Shown: positions 10,094 through 18,253 of the stretch, piece after piece
How the letters are laid out: each line of letters begins with the position of its first letter
Position numbering within the stretch: the first letter of the stretch is position 1
Assembly (NCBI GenBank): GCA_964453335.1
Contig: CAYVOK010000005.1
Coordinates: forward strand, 1-64,000
Origin: VGBO01 sp964453335
Lineage (GTDB): Bacteria > Actinomycetota > Acidimicrobiia > Acidimicrobiales > CAIXPF01
Length of the DNA: 64,000 bases
Direction of reading: 5' to 3'
Notes under the pieces: model-generated
Database searches by the model: none
Told to the model about the DNA's origin: nothing
What the model saw: only the letters and a program-made list of their open reading frames with translations
Translations under genes and position numbers: made by a program

Positions 10094-10807
10094 TTATTTT
10101 TTATTATTAGTTTCTGCTTTTACATCTTTTTTAATGGTTGGTTGTTTATTATTTTTTTCTGTGTCTTTGGCTGGACAAAGACCATCTTCTGTAGCTTTAT
10201 GATACCCATCAATTTCGCCTTGAATTCTCGCTTCTTCTATTGCGTCTTGCAATTCTTGGTTTCTTACTCTTGAAATTAAATTACTACTCCAAGTTCCAGT
10301 TTTGTTGCTTGTGTTAGAAACAGAAGTATTTTTAGTTGCTTCAATAGATGCTTTAATGAACTTCCTTTGGTTTTGCCAATAGTCAGAAATATTCACATCA
10401 TTAGTTGCAGTTGCCGTCTTGAATTTTTCATTAAGTTTATCGTCAACATTTTCTAAAACAGAATCAATTAACTGCAAGCTAGTATTATATCCTGCTTGGT
10501 AGCCTGCATGAAATATTGCGCTGGTATCAGATTCTTGGATAGGCAAATTAGCTGCAAGAGTAGACAGAGCCTCTTGCCGTCCTTGTCCTCTGGCAAGCTC
10601 TAAGTTATTATCTGTTTGTTGGCGAATGTAGGAAAAGAATATGTCTCTGAATTCATCGTCATTTATTCTAGATCTTTCATTTGCAACATCTTTAAGCATC
10701 TTAAGATTTTGCACTTCTCTGTAGAGAAAAATATTCATCGACGCAGAGGTGATAAATATTACTGCTAAACAAGCAGCGTAGGTCCAAATTCTGGTGGTAA
10801 AAGACAT
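10094..10807 (-). CDS. membrane-anchored protein of unknown function
   Basis: The product is 237 aa. One hydrophobic segment lies at about residues 7-28 (IWTYAACLAVIFITSAS), after a short basic N-terminus, which suggests a type II anchor. The rest is hydrophilic and mostly helical, with a Lys/Asn-rich C-terminus, and would lie outside the cytoplasmic membrane. The start ATG has a good GGAGG site (GGAGGCTTGCC). The family is not recognised. Such proteins could act at the host envelope in exclusion or lysis control, but nothing in the sequence decides this. Confidence 0.6.
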   Translation of the reverse strand: MSFTTRIWTYAACLAVIFITSASMNIFLYREVQNLKMLKDVANERSRINDDEFRDIFFSYIRQQTDNNLELARGQGRQEALSTLAANLPIQESDTSAIFHAGYQAGYNTSLQLIDSVLENVDDKLNEKFKTATATNDVNISDYWQNQRKFIKASIEATKNTSVSNTSNKTGTWSSNLISRVRNQELQDAIEEARIQGEIDGYHKATEDGLCPAKDTEKNNKQPTIKKDVKAETNNKK

Positions 10808-10862
10808 GGCAAGCCTCCTTGGGATTGAATCTCCAGCAAGCTATCACATGGCGATAGGCAAA

Positions 10863-11213
10863 TCAATTCTTTTTTGCCGAAAGCATAAACTTTTTTTCTA
10901 TATTTTTGAATTCAATAAATTTTTCCGGTTTTCGAAAAATTGCGCAATTAGCGTAAGCTGGTAAATTCTGATAATTATTATTGAATATAATCTTGCGAGC
11001 ATCTATAAAAGACTCTGCTTGAATAATTACTATTTCTTTATTCATTTTGTTATTTTCACTTATTGTTTTTATTTTAAAAAATTCATCTTCTGATAAATTA
11101 ATTGATAATGGGTCCACATTTCTTTGATAAGCAGACTTGCATTCATCGCAATCTGATACGGCTAATATTTCAATATACTTTTTATCTCGGTTTCCCAAAC
11201 ATAAATATTGCAT
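10863..11213 (-). CDS. small hypothetical protein with CxxC
   Basis: The product is 116 aa. A DCDEC segment near residue 20 could bind metal, but only this one Cys pair is obvious. The rest is charged alpha/beta sequence with no known motif. It starts one base after the stop of the short upstream gene (11215-11352), so the two form a minus-strand pair. Function unknown. Confidence 0.55.
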   Translation of the reverse strand: MQYLCLGNRDKKYIEILAVSDCDECKSAYQRNVDPLSINLSEDEFFKIKTISENNKMNKEIVIIQAESFIDARKIIFNNNYQNLPAYANCAIFRKPEKFIEFKNIEKKFMLSAKKN

Positions 11214-11214
11214 A

Positions 11215-11352
11215 TTATTTTCCTAGTAATAATTTAAATAATTCTTCAAGTAGTATTTCCTTATGAATACAATCTTCGCCAAGTGAATTGTTTAAAATAC
11301 AAAAAGCTTCGAGTGATTCTTTTATAACTTGTTCTTCATTTGAATTTTCCAT
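11215..11352 (-). CDS. very short hypothetical protein (45 aa)
   Basis: The frame runs MENSNEEQVIKES through to a Leu-rich helical end (EEL.KLLLGK). It stops one base before the ATG of the next minus-strand gene, a spacing typical of translational coupling. It is acidic and mainly helical. Support comes only from the tight spacing and an open frame, so it may be non-functional. Confidence 0.4.
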   Translation of the reverse strand: MENSNEEQVIKESLEAFCILNNSLGEDCIHKEILLEELFKLLLGK

Positions 11353-11404
11353 ACTGTATTTACTCGCAAAATTTGAAAGAATAAAATAAAACCAAATGTT
11401 TGTT

Positions 11405-11412
11405 CATAAATA
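11405..11412 (+). promoter_or_regulatory. T4-late-like promoter element CATAAATA
   Basis: CATAAATA lies about 50 bases before the ATG of the abundant virion-type gene at 11462. The leader between them carries a clear AAGGAG site. This placement fits a late promoter with a normal leader. Confidence 0.45.
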
Positions 11413-11461
11413 ATTTGAGCACTAAATATATATTGTATAGCCTTCAATAAGGAGCAAAAAC

Positions 11462-12037
11462 ATGAGCGTATTCAGAGTAGTTGTAAATAATGAAAAACAG
11501 GGGTTGATGGATATCAATCCTCAGACCGGAAGGCAATTCAATTATTATAATGTGCCATCTGATCCTTCTATACAAAGAAAAATATTCGTAGCAGGCCCAA
11601 ATGGTGGCATAAGACAGCTATCAGACGGCGATACTTTTAGCGATTGCAATTATTGGAAAAAGTTTGCATATCCAAACATGCCTGAAGATCAGGCTTTTAT
11701 TGTTGTTGTAACTGATGATGGCATTCCTTGGACTGCAAATGGTCCTAATACTTATCCTTTGGTTAGCACAGGAACAATCGCTCCCGGTGGAACTGAAGTC
11801 GTTGATTACACACTAACCGATAGCGGATATGCTGTATTCGCCCAGATTACAAATACTGGCGCTAATACTATGAATGTTTCAATTAATGGTGCTGTTACAG
11901 CCACTTTCCCACTATCTCCTGGCGATACACAAGTATTCAATCAAGGAGATTTTCTTATTGGCGCTTTAGTTTTCAGCAGCGCTGCAGGAACAACTTATCA
12001 AGTAATTGCTAGTGTTCAGACAGCTTGCAACAGCTAA
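11462..12037 (+). CDS. putative abundant virion protein (head decoration or tail)
   Basis: The product is 191 aa with no Cys-rich or enzymatic motif. The N-terminal 100 residues are polar. The last 90 form a Thr/Val/Gly-rich beta domain (STGTIAPGGTEVVDYTLTDSGYAVFAQITNTGANTMNVSINGA) of the type seen in phage decoration and fibre proteins. It stands alone as a transcription unit: CATAAATA element, strong AAGGAG ribosome site, then a long hairpin terminator. This layout matches the other small virion-type gene at 47089. High expression is inferred from these signals. Confidence 0.55.
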   Translation: MSVFRVVVNNEKQGLMDINPQTGRQFNYYNVPSDPSIQRKIFVAGPNGGIRQLSDGDTFSDCNYWKKFAYPNMPEDQAFIVVVTDDGIPWTANGPNTYPLVSTGTIAPGGTEVVDYTLTDSGYAVFAQITNTGANTMNVSINGAVTATFPLSPGDTQVFNQGDFLIGALVFSSAAGTTYQVIASVQTACNS

Positions 12038-12062
12038 AAAAATAGAAAAATAGAAAAAAAGT

Positions 12063-12092
12063 AAAAGGCAGGGACTATAGTCTCTGCCTTTT
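12063..12092. terminator. hairpin terminator
   Basis: A 14-bp stem AAAAGGCAGGGACT / AGTCTCTGCCTTTT with one G-U pair and a two-base loop, flanked by A and T runs. It ends the 11462-12037 unit. Confidence 0.85.
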
Positions 12093-12107
12093 ATTGTATA
12101 ATAAATT

Positions 12108-13019
12108 GTGGTAAAACTCAAATTATTTCCAAGAAAAACTCCTAATAAAGATTCAAATTATATTTGTGTATATCGTGGGTGTGGAGGATATGGCGATATA
12201 ATCAATATGAGATTAATTTTTGAAGACATTAAAAAGCATTTTAAAAATAATTTAATAGATTGGTGTTTGCCATATTCATTTTTTGATGCAGCAAAATTAC
12301 ATCCTTTTGTAGACAATCTTATAGCTCTTCAAGATTACAACATAGAAAAATATAAATTTATTATAGACCTAACAACAGCTTGTACTAGATATGAATGGAA
12401 ACATAAACAAAATACATTTAAAAATAGAGCTGAAATATGGTCATCTGCTGCAAATGTTTCATTAAACAATCCGCAAACATATATGCCTTCATATGATGAA
12501 TGCATTGATAACATACAAAAAGATTTGTTCGAAATGGGATATAGAAAAAATAAAAAACTAATTATATTTTGCCCATTTTCATCTTTAGAATCGAAAAATT
12601 TAACAAAAGAGCAAATATTGTATATAAAAGAACTTACAAAAAATCACTTTTTGGTTTGTCTACATAATAAAAAAATTAAATTTATAGATGACAATAAGAT
12701 ATTATCCATTTCTAATTATTCGCTTAAACAGAGCATGGCTCTTACAAAAATAGCAGATTATGTTATATCCACAGATACAGGACATTTACATTGCAGTGGT
12801 GCATACAATATACCAACATTGGGTCTTTTTTGTTATACTAATGGCAAAATAATAACAAAATATTATAAGTCTGTAGAAGTGGTCCAAATAGATGACATGG
12901 ATTGTGGGCCTTGCTATACATATACTAGTTGTTGTAAATCTAATGAATTAGTAAAACCATGTAGAATAAATATTTCTCTTGAGCAAATCAAAAAATCCTG
13001 GCAAAAACTACTAAATTAA
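12108..13019 (+). CDS. GT9-family (heptosyltransferase-like) glycosyltransferase
   Basis: The product is 303 aa with a GTG start; TATAAT ends five bases before it and no ribosome site is present. Motifs of the GT-B family 9 are visible: CGGYGDIINMRLIFEDIK near residue 27 (donor loop and helix), and STDTGHLHCSGAYNIPTLGLF near residue 225 (acceptor-side D-[ST]-G-x-x-H motif). Two Cys pairs near the end (CGPCYT, TSCC) may be structural. GT9 enzymes transfer heptose or related sugars from nucleotide donors. The target could be a virion protein or host glycan. It is one of several sugar-related genes here (40117, 52641, 47497, 36085). Confidence 0.7.
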   Translation: MVKLKLFPRKTPNKDSNYICVYRGCGGYGDIINMRLIFEDIKKHFKNNLIDWCLPYSFFDAAKLHPFVDNLIALQDYNIEKYKFIIDLTTACTRYEWKHKQNTFKNRAEIWSSAANVSLNNPQTYMPSYDECIDNIQKDLFEMGYRKNKKLIIFCPFSSLESKNLTKEQILYIKELTKNHFLVCLHNKKIKFIDDNKILSISNYSLKQSMALTKIADYVISTDTGHLHCSGAYNIPTLGLFCYTNGKIITKYYKSVEVVQIDDMDCGPCYTYTSCCKSNELVKPCRINISLEQIKKSWQKLLN

Positions 13020-13052
13020 AATATATAACTATACTAATTATGCGGTAACAAA

Positions 13053-13274
13053 ATGCCAAATTTAATAAAGCCAAACAATGTTAAAATCATCACTAAAGAT
13101 GGAGAGATTACAGTATCTTTACAAATTGATTTGAATATTAATTTAAATCAGTCTGGGGTTTCATTTGCTGGTGGAAATGCTACAAGCAGTATGAGTAACT
13201 CTAATAAAGAGGATGATTTTGAATGGGCAATACCAGATTTTCAGAAGGCTGAAAAAGTAAATTTTGGAAAGTAG
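13053..13274 (+). CDS. small hypothetical protein upstream of the actin-fold ATPase
   Basis: The product is 73 aa. The N-terminal half reads as beta strands (NNVKIITKDGEITVSLQIDLNINLN). A Gly/Ser/Asn-rich loop follows, then an acidic C-terminus with EWAIPDFQKAEKVNFGK. It ends 23 bases before the actin-like gene and looks like part of the same operon. It could be an adaptor for the filament protein, but this rests on position only. Confidence 0.55.
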   Translation: MPNLIKPNNVKIITKDGEITVSLQIDLNINLNQSGVSFAGGNATSSMSNSNKEDDFEWAIPDFQKAEKVNFGK

Positions 13275-13297
13275 AAAGATAGAATAGGAGCACTAAA

Positions 13298-14302
13298 ATG
13301 GCAATTGGTTTTGATTTCGGAACTTACAATTTAGTTTCAAGCAAGAGAAACACTGATGGAGACATTGCATTCAAGAGAGAAATAAACGCATTCTTAGATC
13401 TCCCACTTGAAAATCGTTTTGTATTCAACATGATGAAGCAAGCTGGCGTTCCTCTTATTGAAAGAGAAAAAGTTGCATATGCTTTAGGGGAATCAGCAGT
13501 AAACATGGCATATACCTTGCCTAGTCTTGAATTAAAAAGACCCATGAAAGATGGATGTGTAAATCCAAAAGAAAAAGATGCTTTTCAAATTATGAGCATT
13601 ATGGCACATAGCCTTATTGACCCAATCAAAAAAGATGGCGAAAAACTTTACTACTGTGTACCAGCAAATGCTATTAATCAAGAAACAGATGCTGATTATC
13701 ACACAAAAGTATTAGAAGCAATTTTCAAAGGCTATGAATCAGATGAAGGATGGAAAGTTGAAGCCAAACCTATAAATGAAGCGTTGGCTTTAGTTTATGC
13801 AGAACTAGCAAAAAGTGCTTTTACAGGTGTGGGAATATCCTGTGGCGCAGGCATGGTTAACGTTTGTTATGCTATGTATGGCAATCCAATTTTCCAATTC
13901 GCTATAGTAAATAGCGGCGACTGGATTGACAAGCAGGCTGCTAAGGCAACAGGCGAAAGTCCAACATTTATTAACAAAGAAAAAACTAAAGTTGATTTGA
14001 GAAATCAGCCTGCGAATTTGGTAGAAAGAGCAATCATAACTCAGTATCGTCTTATGATCGAAAAAACTGTAAATGGAATAAAGCAGGGCCTAAGCTCTTC
14101 ATCCAAAGCAGTAAAATCAGATGTCCCTGTTGATTTTATTGTTGCAGGAGGTACTGCAAGCGCCAAAGGATTTGATGAATTATTTGCAGAAACTCTCAAG
14201 CAGGCAGAATTAACCATTCCAGTAGGAAAGGTTATTAGGCCAAGCGATCCGTTATATTCAGTTGCAAGAGGATGTTTAATAGCAGCCGAAGCAGCAAACT
14301 AA
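13298..14302 (+). CDS. actin/Hsp70-fold ATPase (ParM/MreB-like)
   Basis: The product is 334 aa, the usual size for bacterial actin homologues. The fold's signature loops are present: phosphate 1 at residues 4-15 (GFDFGTYNLVSS), phosphate 2 near 185-200 (GISCGAGMVNVCYA), and the adenosine motif near 285-300 (FIVAGGTASAKGFDELF). Family members bind ATP and many polymerise into filaments that move DNA or proteins. A good GGAG site precedes the ATG. The neighbours are a 73-aa protein upstream and a DUF5659-like protein downstream, a likely three-gene operon. Whether it forms filaments, and what it moves, is not visible. Confidence 0.75.
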   Translation: MAIGFDFGTYNLVSSKRNTDGDIAFKREINAFLDLPLENRFVFNMMKQAGVPLIEREKVAYALGESAVNMAYTLPSLELKRPMKDGCVNPKEKDAFQIMSIMAHSLIDPIKKDGEKLYYCVPANAINQETDADYHTKVLEAIFKGYESDEGWKVEAKPINEALALVYAELAKSAFTGVGISCGAGMVNVCYAMYGNPIFQFAIVNSGDWIDKQAAKATGESPTFINKEKTKVDLRNQPANLVERAIITQYRLMIEKTVNGIKQGLSSSSKAVKSDVPVDFIVAGGTASAKGFDELFAETLKQAELTIPVGKVIRPSDPLYSVARGCLIAAEAAN

Positions 14303-14322
14303 GAAAGATTGAAGGGACCAAA

Positions 14323-14766
14323 ATGTCAACAGAAATTGTTTCAAAGCCTGTTCAGGATCTAGGAATAGCAGCTTATGTGTTGATGAATCATTATCAATTA
14401 GCTGGTAGAAAAGATAAGACTTTTATCTTCAAAATAAGCAAACAAAAACTGAAAGAGTTTGAGGATTTAAAAACATCTTATCTTTTCAGCGAGTTTCATT
14501 ATTTCGATCATTGCTTGATGGGATTGAAAAAACTAGAAGAGTATCCATTTCCTATAGATTCAAATAAATTTGTAACAGACTTAGGAGCTGCTGCATTTCT
14601 ATTAATGCACAAATTCAAATTGTTAGGCAAGAAAGGTCGCTCATTTTATTTTGATATTCACACTCCCGAAGAAGAAAATCAATTTGATGAAATGAATTTA
14701 CAATATACTTCTTCTGCCTTTCATGATTTTGACAGCAAATTAATGTCCTTGAAAAAAATTATTTAA
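14323..14766 (+). CDS. tandem DUF5659-like repeat protein
   Basis: The product is 147 aa. The start is the ATG at 14323 behind GAAGGGA. It contains two copies of a motif of about 65-70 residues: QDLGIAAYVLMNHYQLAGRK.KTFIFKI...SEFH.FDHCLMGLKK and TDLGAAAFLLMHKFKLLGKKGRSFYFDI...SAFHDFDSKLMSLKK. This matches the DUF5659 pattern as remembered, a small domain of unknown function usually present once. The two copies clearly arose by duplication. It follows the actin-like gene by 20 bases, so a role linked to that ATPase is possible. Confidence 0.6.
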   Translation: MSTEIVSKPVQDLGIAAYVLMNHYQLAGRKDKTFIFKISKQKLKEFEDLKTSYLFSEFHYFDHCLMGLKKLEEYPFPIDSNKFVTDLGAAAFLLMHKFKLLGKKGRSFYFDIHTPEEENQFDEMNLQYTSSAFHDFDSKLMSLKKII

Positions 14767-14767
14767 C

Positions 14768-14775
14768 CATAAATA
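14768..14775 (+). promoter_or_regulatory. T4-late-like promoter element CATAAATA
   Basis: CATAAATA ends five bases before the ATG of the 58-aa gene at 14781, with no ribosome site. It predicts a leaderless transcript. Confidence 0.4.
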
Positions 14776-14780
14776 ACTAT

Positions 14781-14957
14781 ATGGAAAATGAAATTCTTGA
14801 AGATCTTGATTCTTTGGATAAAATTGTCCAAGAAGCAAAACAAAAACCTTTGCCAACTTTGAAAGAATATGGCAAGAAATTGAAGTTTGAGTCTGACAAC
14901 ACTTTGTATGAAAGAATCGTAGACTGTTTGGAAAAATTAAGACTCGGGCGCATCTGA
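14781..14957 (+). CDS. short acidic hypothetical protein (58 aa)
   Basis: An ATG directly behind CATAAATA opens a 58-codon frame beginning MENEILEDLDSLDKIVQEAK and ending in TGA. It is helical and charged, and no family is recognised. Its last 21 bases overlap the end of the convergent minus-strand gene. Codon use is like its neighbours. The promoter-like element and open frame support it, but it is short. Confidence 0.5.
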   Translation: MENEILEDLDSLDKIVQEAKQKPLPTLKEYGKKLKFESDNTLYERIVDCLEKLRLGRI

Positions 14958-15194
14958 TTTTTGTTTGACCAATTCCTCTGCAATACTAATTATTGAAGAA
15001 TAAAATATAAAATTTTGACATTTGTTTAACAAATGTTCATACCAAATACCATTGTCATCTATTTTGGTTATTCTTCCAACAAAATAGTTTATTAAAGCCT
15101 CTTCCTCAAAATTTCTATTAATTGGCGCTGTAAAAAAAGTAACTACTTTGTTTTCAAAATATTTAAGATTATTCTTGTTGTTAGATGATAGCAT
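14937..15194 (-). CDS. small hypothetical protein
   Basis: The product is 85 aa. A segment of alternating hydrophobic residues (NKVVTFFTAPINR, then YFVGRITKIDDNGIWYEHLL) suggests a small beta barrel. It starts inside the last 14 bases of the primase gene and is therefore probably co-translated with it. It could be a primase accessory factor, judged by position only. Confidence 0.55.
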   Translation of the reverse strand: MLSSNNKNNLKYFENKVVTFFTAPINRNFEEEALINYFVGRITKIDDNGIWYEHLLNKCQNFIFYSSIISIAEELVKQKSDAPES

Positions 15195-16197
15195 ATTCTT
15201 CTCCTAGCGCTAATGGTTTTTCTTTTGCAGAAATAAATTCTTTAACTATTCTCGATCCATGTGCTGTGTATAAAGCGTTCCAATCTTTGTAATCTTGTGG
15301 CGGAAGAACAACTGAAATTCTGTTTTCGGGGTCTGTATATCCAAAAGATAATAAAGTATTCGTCATTTTCTTGATCGCTGATTGGCCTGCCTCATCTCTG
15401 TCAAGAGCTAAACAAACCTTGTAGTATGCCAACATAATAGATTGTTTTTCTCCTAAGTTTTTGCCTCCGCAGGCCACACCGTTTAAACCGCATGAATGCA
15501 GAGATAAAGCATCAAATTCACCTTCACATAAATATATTTTTTCTTCTTTATCTGGGAAGTTAGTAAAAAATAGAACATCCTCTTTGCCAACGCCACATTC
15601 TTTTTCCGGACCACGGTACTTGGGTTCTTCATCTCCCATAGCTCTGGCATTAAAATATATAAGTTCCCCATTTTTATAGTAGTATGGTATAATAATTCTG
15701 TTTGTGTACTTGCCTCCTATGGAAACAAAAAATCTTTCGTTGGTAAATCCTCTAGAAGATAAATAAACTGTAGCCTTGCGGTGCCATGTCAAAGGGGCCT
15801 TGTTGATTGCATAGGTAAATGGTGGCAAAGATAAATTTTGAAATGTTATTTGAGATTGCTCGTTTTCTTCTTCTATTTCTTCGTCAAAAGATATTTCTTC
15901 GATTGGTCTCCCTTTGTATTTTTGTATACCTAAAATTTGCATGGCAAAAGGCTTGGAACATTTTTCAACTTCCATTACCAATGAAATCAAACTACCTTTT
16001 TTATCAGATTTAAAACAATGATATACACCAAATGGTCTTTCATACTTGCCACCAGATGGGTTGCACCACAAGTGATGTTTCTGATCTGATTCTGCAAAAA
16101 TAGAGTTAATTCTGACTTCATTACCTTTTACTATTACATTCTGAATCCCAAATTTATTTTCAGCCCAGTTTTTGAAAGTATCAAAATCAATTGCCAT
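15181..16197 (-). CDS. DnaG-type DNA primase (T4 gp61-like)
   Basis: The product is 338 aa, close to the 342 aa of T4 gp61. It makes RNA primers for lagging-strand synthesis. The N-terminal CHC2-like zinc region lies near residues 40-75 (KHHLWCNPSGGKYERPFGVYHCF). A typical primase would have a second Cys shortly after; here it reads CFKSDKKG, so a ligand may be missing or supplied elsewhere. The Toprim core is clear: IYLCEGEFDALSLHSCGLNG with the catalytic Glu near residue 222, and CLALDRDEAG with the DxD-like motif near 263. The start is the ATG 36 bases from the divergent nuclease gene, with CAGGA upstream. Confidence 0.85.
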   Translation of the reverse strand: MAIDFDTFKNWAENKFGIQNVIVKGNEVRINSIFAESDQKHHLWCNPSGGKYERPFGVYHCFKSDKKGSLISLVMEVEKCSKPFAMQILGIQKYKGRPIEEISFDEEIEEENEQSQITFQNLSLPPFTYAINKAPLTWHRKATVYLSSRGFTNERFFVSIGGKYTNRIIIPYYYKNGELIYFNARAMGDEEPKYRGPEKECGVGKEDVLFFTNFPDKEEKIYLCEGEFDALSLHSCGLNGVACGGKNLGEKQSIMLAYYKVCLALDRDEAGQSAIKKMTNTLLSFGYTDPENRISVVLPPQDYKDWNALYTAHGSRIVKEFISAKEKPLALGEEYAII

Positions 16198-16233
16198 TTG
16201 TGAAAATTCCTGAACAGGCCTATAATTAAATGT

Positions 16234-17016
16234 ATGCTAATCGAACATTTAAGCGTTAGCCGGGGTCAATGCTACGACCTCTGCCACCAACAGTATAAGT
16301 TTAAATATCATCTCAAGGTAATTCCAGACCAACCTGAGCAAGTTTATTTTGTTTACGGCAAGTTAGTCCACCGAGCCGCAGAAATTTACATACAAAATAA
16401 AGGACAGCAAGATATTGTTGAAATAGGTAAAAAACTTCTTTCTGGCGAATTAGAATTTCCAGATAAAGAAAAACTTTATCTTTTGACAACAGAATATAAA
16501 AATAAATATTGGGATCACCTTGTTGCAATAAAAATGTTCTCTGCGGAAATAGCTAAAAAGTTTGGATTCGATGGCGAATTAGAATATAAAATGTTATTTG
16601 ATTTAGATCCGCCAAACAACAAACTTATATTAGGATTTATAGACAGACTAATTATAAAAGATGATTTTGCTTTAATTATTGACTACAAAACTTCAAAAGA
16701 TAATTCTTGGAGAAAAAATAAAAAAACAATTAAAACTGATTTGCAATTAAGCACATATGCTTATCATGTTTACGATAAATTTAAAATTTCACCCAAGAAT
16801 ATTCATGCTGTATTATTTTATATGGAAGGAAGAAAAGCAGTAAGTACAAACTTTGAAGAATCATATTTGTTACAAACAAAAGAGCTGTTAAAAAAAACAT
16901 ACTCAAAGATTGAGACTCATGATGAAAATGTTGTTAAAGGAAATGTAGGATTTCATTGCAGAAGATGTGATTTCAATAACAAGTGCCATTTTTATAGGAA
17001 TGACGATGCATATTGA
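16234..17016 (+). CDS. RecB/Cas4-family PD-(D/E)XK nuclease with Fe-S-type cysteines
   Basis: The product is 260 aa. The order of motifs fits the RecB-nuclease (PDDEXK_1) family: QCYDLCHQQYKFKY near residue 12, HRAAEIYIQ near 46, LGFIDRLIIKDDFALIIDYKTSK at about 132-154 with Asp and D-x-K catalytic residues, DLQLSTYAY near 170, and FHCRRCDFNNKCHF at the end. One N-terminal Cys plus three C-terminal Cys is the pattern of the 4Fe-4S clamp in AddB and Cas4. It probably acts as a DNA exonuclease in replication or recombination beside the primase. TATAAT lies seven bases before the ATG and there is no ribosome site. No Cas genes or CRISPR repeats are nearby. Confidence 0.8.
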   Translation: MLIEHLSVSRGQCYDLCHQQYKFKYHLKVIPDQPEQVYFVYGKLVHRAAEIYIQNKGQQDIVEIGKKLLSGELEFPDKEKLYLLTTEYKNKYWDHLVAIKMFSAEIAKKFGFDGELEYKMLFDLDPPNNKLILGFIDRLIIKDDFALIIDYKTSKDNSWRKNKKTIKTDLQLSTYAYHVYDKFKISPKNIHAVLFYMEGRKAVSTNFEESYLLQTKELLKKTYSKIETHDENVVKGNVGFHCRRCDFNNKCHFYRNDDAY

Positions 17017-17497
17017 AAAACCAAAAGTTTATTACATACCAATTTTTATTGATCATCAAATATTTGTAAGTGAAGATCAAAGGTATGCTATCTATGAAGG
17101 CGAAGAAATTATTGCTATTGGCAAAATGAATCAAATAGAGCAATTTGCAAAAAGTAGCAGCAAAAGTTCTGAAATATATTCTAAAGAAATTTTCTCTGAA
17201 TACAGGATTGATAATAATAGAAAAAAAGATACTATTGAAGTTTTCCCATCATTTTATAAAATACACATTCCATTTCCAAACTTAATTACTAATGAAGATT
17301 TTGATGAATCAAACGAAGATTTTGTTCACGACTTTATAGAAGATATTTTAAATGAAGAGGATGGCGGTCGCAAAAAATTAACAATCAACTACAAAAAAAC
17401 TTATAAATCAAAAAAGAAAAATTTTGTTTTCATTCACAATATAGAAATAAAAGATTACTGCTTTTTTGATAAAAGCATAACGTTTATAAATCTTTAG
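17006..17497 (+). CDS. hypothetical protein downstream of the nuclease
   Basis: The product is 163 aa. The ATG at 17006 is preferred because TAGGA lies seven bases upstream; it overlaps the end of the nuclease gene by 11 bases. The sequence is charged, with beta-rich N-terminal residues (KVYYIPIFIDHQIFVSEDQRY), an acidic middle (NEDFDESNEDFVHDFIEDIL) and a basic Lys-rich stretch. No family is recognised. Coupling to the nuclease suggests a shared role in DNA metabolism. Confidence 0.5.
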   Translation: MHIEKPKVYYIPIFIDHQIFVSEDQRYAIYEGEEIIAIGKMNQIEQFAKSSSKSSEIYSKEIFSEYRIDNNRKKDTIEVFPSFYKIHIPFPNLITNEDFDESNEDFVHDFIEDILNEEDGGRKKLTINYKKTYKSKKKNFVFIHNIEIKDYCFFDKSITFINL

Positions 17498-18021
17498 CAG
17501 TTTTTCAAAGACATACTAAAAATAAGACTTATTTGGTCACCGACTGCAACTGTTATTGCAGATCCAATTTCGATGGTAGAATATAAACGAGCGGAGGCAG
17601 GGGTGCCGCTTACAACATTTGTCAAAAATAAATTTTTTACTGGCCCCCATGCTGATGTCGTAGCTGAAAAAGCAACCAATGAACTTTTTGCTTTTACTGT
17701 AGTCCCAGATGTAACGATTGTAAATCCACTAGTTGAACTTATCCCTTGTCTCGCATATCCTGTTGATGTCGCAGGCTCGCCAGATATAGAAGAATAAGTG
17801 TCACTTGCTGAAACAACAGGTCTATTATCTAACCCTAAATAATAAAATGATGGTATATAATTGTTCGATATCGATCCGCCAACAAATAAAGCATTCAATA
17901 TTTGTTCCTCTCCTTGGACATGCAAAATATTGTGAATATTTTGTTTTTCAAAAATTACTTGATTGTTTCTAATTTGCTTGATTTCATCAAGTATCAATAT
18001 ACCAGGCCAGTTTTTTGACAT
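17494..18021 (-). CDS. putative virion structural protein
   Basis: The product is 175 aa from the ATG at 18021; a GTG two codons upstream is also possible. It is mainly Ser/Thr/Ala/Gly-rich beta sequence. The segment LNALFVGGSISNNYIPSFYYLGLDNRP followed by a Ser/Thr-rich domain resembles small phage tail-fibre proteins, recalled from memory. The last strands (IGSAITVAVGDQISLIFSMSLK) read like a jelly-roll. It is convergent with the upstream gene (four-base overlap) and divergent from the 70-aa gene at 18041, with only 19 bases between starts. Confidence 0.5.
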   Translation of the reverse strand: MSKNWPGILILDEIKQIRNNQVIFEKQNIHNILHVQGEEQILNALFVGGSISNNYIPSFYYLGLDNRPVVSASDTYSSISGEPATSTGYARQGISSTSGFTIVTSGTTVKAKSSLVAFSATTSAWGPVKNLFLTNVVSGTPASARLYSTIEIGSAITVAVGDQISLIFSMSLKNC

Positions 18022-18040
18022 ATGCACCTACATAATATAT

Positions 18041-18253
18041 ATGAAGAAATTTCAAGATTACATCAAAATCAAAGAATCAGCTTATGGAAGTACTGGGGGG
18101 ATAGAGCCACCAAAACAAAACCCCGCTGTAATAGTTTCTGATTATGATGGCCCTATCCAAGGAAATTACAAAGCTTCTGAAAAACCTATTCCACGCAAGA
18201 AGACTTTTAATTACAAGACTTTTAGAAAATATCTATTTAGTTTGCCAAATTAA
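18041..18253 (+). CDS. small protein with capsid-targeting-like N-terminus
   Basis: The product is 70 aa, starting MKKFQDYIKIKESAYGS. This N-terminus fits the family seen in several other genes here (43430, 44575-44763, 44782, 46935, 51720), and I-K-E at residues 9-11 matches the [L/I]-x-E rule for the T4 gp21 protease. The remainder is Pro- and Lys-rich and polar, like T4 internal proteins. CATAAT lies four bases before the ATG and there is no ribosome site. Capsid targeting is inferred. Confidence 0.5.
   Translation: MKKFQDYIKIKESAYGSTGGIEPPKQNPAVIVSDYDGPIQGNYKASEKPIPRKKTFNYKTFRKYLFSLPN

Noticed and set aside
16234..17016. Cas4 as part of a CRISPR system
   Set aside because: The fold and cysteines fit Cas4 and RecB/AddB alike, but no other Cas gene or repeat array is present; a replication or recombination nuclease beside the primase is simpler.
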